Assembly (NCBI RefSeq): GCF_025963695.1
Contig: NZ_JAOQAH010000054.1
Location: 1-35,379, forward strand
Source: Segetibacter sp.
Lineage (GTDB): Bacteria > Bacteroidota > Bacteroidia > Chitinophagales > Chitinophagaceae
Reading direction: 5' to 3'
DNA length: 35,379 bases
The number at the start of each line of letters is the position of its first letter. The first letter of the stretch is position 1. The position numbers were made by a program, and so were the translations under genes. The notes beneath the pieces are model-generated. The model had not been told where the DNA came from. It made no database searches and saw only the letters and a list, made by a program, of their open reading frames with translations. Of the stretch, positions 33,465-35,379 are shown piece by piece.

Positions 33465-35171
33465 ATGAAATCGAATAGAAAATATTTTTTTGTTGCAGGA
33501 ATAGTCTTCCTCTTAGGTGGATTGAGTTCTTGTAAGAAGGAGTTTCTTGAGCCGCAGCCTTACGGTAATTACGCCCCCGAATTGTTGCAAAACAAAAAAG
33601 GTATTGAAGGACTGTTGATTGGAACATATGCTCTTCTTGACGGACAAGGAACACCAGGTTCCAGTGGTTGGATGGTTGGCGTTACAAACTGGGTGTACGG
33701 AGACGTCGCTTCTGACGATGCTTATAAGGGTACCGATGCCGGTGATCAGCCTCAGATGACGGAGATCGAGTTATGGAACACGCAAGCTGCTAATACTTAC
33801 TTTTATTACAAATGGATATCTGTGTACGACGGTGTGGCCAGGGCGAATGATGTCCTGAGACTGGCAGAGGACGTTAAGGTACTTACACCTGAAGAGAAAA
33901 AAGATTATATAGCTCAAGCCAGGTTTTTAAGAGCTCTTTTTCACTTTGAAGCTAAGCGCATGTGGAACAAGGTGCCATATATTAGTGAGACAACTACCAA
34001 GTACGACAACAAAACAGATATTTGGCCCCAGATCGAAGCTGATTGTAAGTTTGCTTACGATAACCTTGCAGCTACACAGTCTCTTGTAGGAAAAGTAAAT
34101 AAATGGGCTGCAGGTGCTCAGCTTGCAAAAATTCTGATGTATGAGAAGAAATTTGCTGAAGCAAAAGCATTATATGACGTGATCATTAGCCAGGGTGTTA
34201 CATCTAATGGTAAGACTTATGATTTGCAAAAGGAGTATTGGAAGAATTTTGACGTTAGTTTTGAGAATAGCGAGGAAGCAGTTTTTTCAATGCAAGCTGC
34301 CGCCAGTGGCATTGTTGCCGCCGCTGCTGAAGCAAGTTATGAGCTTGCCTATCCTTATGGGGGTGTATGGGGGTGTTGCGGATTTTACCAGCCGTCTCAA
34401 AACCTGGTAAACGCTTTCAAGGTAGATGCCAACGGACTTCCTTTTCTGGATGGTACTTTTAATAATAGTAATATTAAAAATGATGAAGGTATTACCTCTA
34501 ATGATCCTTTTACAAATGATGCAACAATCCCTGTTGACCCTAGATTAGACTGGACTGTTGGACGCAGAGGTATTCCTTATTATGATTACGGCCCTCATCC
34601 TGGCCGAAGCTGGATCCGTGACCAGGTGTATGCAGGCCCTTTTAGTCCGAAAAAACACGTTAATAAAAATTCTGATATTGGTGGTTTTACAAACATTAAT
34701 AACTTTAGGCAAACAGCTAAAAATTATAATATTATTCGCTTTGCAGATGTATTATTGATGGCTGCCGAGGCTGAAATTGAAGTTGGTTCGCTTACAAAAG
34801 CTCGGGAATATATAAACCGTGTACGTGCAAGAGCTGCTAATCCCGGAAGCTTAGTGCCTGGGTCTCCCGCAAACTATCAAATAAAACAATACACAGTGCC
34901 CTTTGCTGATCAAGCCATGGCAAGACAAGCGGTTCGTTTTGAGAGAAGACTTGAACTCGCAATGGAAGGACATCGTTTCTTTGACCTGGTAAGATGGGGC
35001 ATTGCGACTGAGGTTTTAAATGCATATGTGACCAAAGAAAAGGAGAGAAGAACTTATAAGAATGCTGCGAGTGCATTTGCTAAAAAGAATGAATATTATC
35101 CCATTCCAAACAGGCAGATACAAGTTGCTCAGGTGGCCGGTAACCTACTGGAACAGAATACCGGTTATTAA
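33465..35171 (+). CDS. susD: SusD/RagB nutrient-binding lipoprotein
   Basis: A 568-residue surface lipoprotein that caps the SusC channel. The lipobox is LSSC with Cys23 as the lipidated residue, followed by KKEFLEPQP, a common SusD start. The N-terminal TPR-like part includes YYKWISVYDGVARAND, ARFLRALFHFEAKRMW at about 145-160 and KWAAGAQLAKILMYEKKFAEA. The C-terminal domain shows NIIRFADVLLMAAEAEIEVG, YINRVRARA and RRLELAMEGHRFFDLVRWG, closing with YYPIPNRQI. It is complete and co-transcribed with susC (24-base gap). A terminator follows, so the operon has only these two genes. Confidence 0.94.
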   Translation: MKSNRKYFFVAGIVFLLGGLSSCKKEFLEPQPYGNYAPELLQNKKGIEGLLIGTYALLDGQGTPGSSGWMVGVTNWVYGDVASDDAYKGTDAGDQPQMTEIELWNTQAANTYFYYKWISVYDGVARANDVLRLAEDVKVLTPEEKKDYIAQARFLRALFHFEAKRMWNKVPYISETTTKYDNKTDIWPQIEADCKFAYDNLAATQSLVGKVNKWAAGAQLAKILMYEKKFAEAKALYDVIISQGVTSNGKTYDLQKEYWKNFDVSFENSEEAVFSMQAAASGIVAAAAEASYELAYPYGGVWGCCGFYQPSQNLVNAFKVDANGLPFLDGTFNNSNIKNDEGITSNDPFTNDATIPVDPRLDWTVGRRGIPYYDYGPHPGRSWIRDQVYAGPFSPKKHVNKNSDIGGFTNINNFRQTAKNYNIIRFADVLLMAAEAEIEVGSLTKAREYINRVRARAANPGSLVPGSPANYQIKQYTVPFADQAMARQAVRFERRLELAMEGHRFFDLVRWGIATEVLNAYVTKEKERRTYKNAASAFAKKNEYYPIPNRQIQVAQVAGNLLEQNTGY

Positions 35172-35201
35172 AATGTTTACATAGTACTATTCTATTTCGT
35201 G

Positions 35202-35230
35202 AATCTCCACCAATCCGGTGGAGATTTTTA
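35202..35230 (+). terminator. Rho-independent terminator after susD
   Basis: A 10-bp stem (35202-35211 with 35217-35226), AATCC loop and a T-run. It starts 31 bases after the susD stop. Confidence 0.9.
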
Positions 35231-35303
35231 TTATTTGAAATTCTATCACATCAACTTTCGACATTTATTAACGCACGCTTCCTCTTTTTAAACTTCTAAT
35301 CCT

Positions 35304-35311
35304 TACCTTTG
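35304..35311 (+). promoter_or_regulatory. Bacteroidota -7 box TACCTTTG at the right edge
   Basis: Exact TAnnTTTG match after the susD terminator. It should drive a gene that starts beyond the window; the only ATG in the following bases is at once followed by a stop codon. Confidence 0.45.
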
Positions 35312-35379
35312 CGCCTCGAATCTAATTTCCCTTATTTCAGCATACATGTAAATAGGATTGCCGGTTACAAGTACTGCAA

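Noticed and set aside
1..35379. CRISPR arrays, insertion sequences, prophage genes
   Set aside because: No evenly spaced direct repeats, transposase, integrase or phage structural gene was found on either strand.

Overview
The window looks like a chromosomal stretch of a Bacteroidota bacterium, most likely of the Chitinophagaceae or a close relative. Support comes from two SusC/SusD-type outer-membrane loci, a tandem pair of very large Oar-like TonB-dependent receptors, a secreted dehydrogenase with a type IX secretion-like C-terminal domain, lipoproteins with short lipoboxes, and several -7 boxes matching the Bacteroidota pattern TAnnTTTG. Shine-Dalgarno sequences are mostly absent; the one in front of the arsS-like gene is an exception. 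I found no transposase, prophage, CRISPR array, rRNA or tRNA.

Layout. (1) 1-1415: end of a SusCD-type locus (SusD C-terminus, DUF1735-type lipoprotein) closed by a strong terminator. (2) 1559-1870: small DUF3467 protein. (3) 2052-3937, minus: DUF547 lipoprotein followed by an ArsS-like radical SAM enzyme. (4) 4338-7614: ATP-grasp ligase and GCS2/YbdK-type carboxylate-amine ligase on the minus strand, with a divergent alpha/beta-hydrolase esterase on the plus strand. This is the best candidate for an uncharacterised pathway. (5) 7737-14410, minus: two Oar-like receptors in tandem. (6) 14623-15840: ribBA. (7) 16049-20893, minus: TamB-like protein. (8) 21314-23561, minus: PQQ-type sugar dehydrogenase and TlpA-like thiol-disulfide protein. 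(9) 23691-25201, plus: phosphosulfolactate synthase coupled to shikimate dehydrogenase. (10) 25274-27566, minus: thioesterase, small one-helix membrane protein, RdgB and an unassigned protein that may be a DNA polymerase III psi-like subunit. (11) 27630-29842, plus: ilvE, rpsL, rpsG, then a terminator with no fusA behind it. (12) 30156-35171, plus: a complete susC-susD pair with its own promoter and terminator.

How the parts work together. The envelope genes (SusCD, Oar-like receptors, TamB, DUF1735 and DUF547 lipoproteins, the secreted dehydrogenase) serve nutrient uptake and outer-membrane upkeep. Metabolic and housekeeping genes (ribBA, aroE, ilvE, rdgB, rpsL-rpsG) lie between them. Three small groupings suggest special metabolism: ArsS-like with DUF547, ATP-grasp with GCS2 and esterase, and phosphosulfolactate synthase with AroE.

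Non-coding structure. A family of imperfect inverted repeats, with arms related to TGCGACGCAAC, sits in intergenic gaps. Two copies have both arms (4119-4230 and 21104-21240), one copy has a single arm (about 15921-15941) and one is a short core (26948-26962). Several promoters lie within about 10-25 bases of the start codon, implying very short leaders. All functional calls rest on reading motifs by eye; no database search was run.
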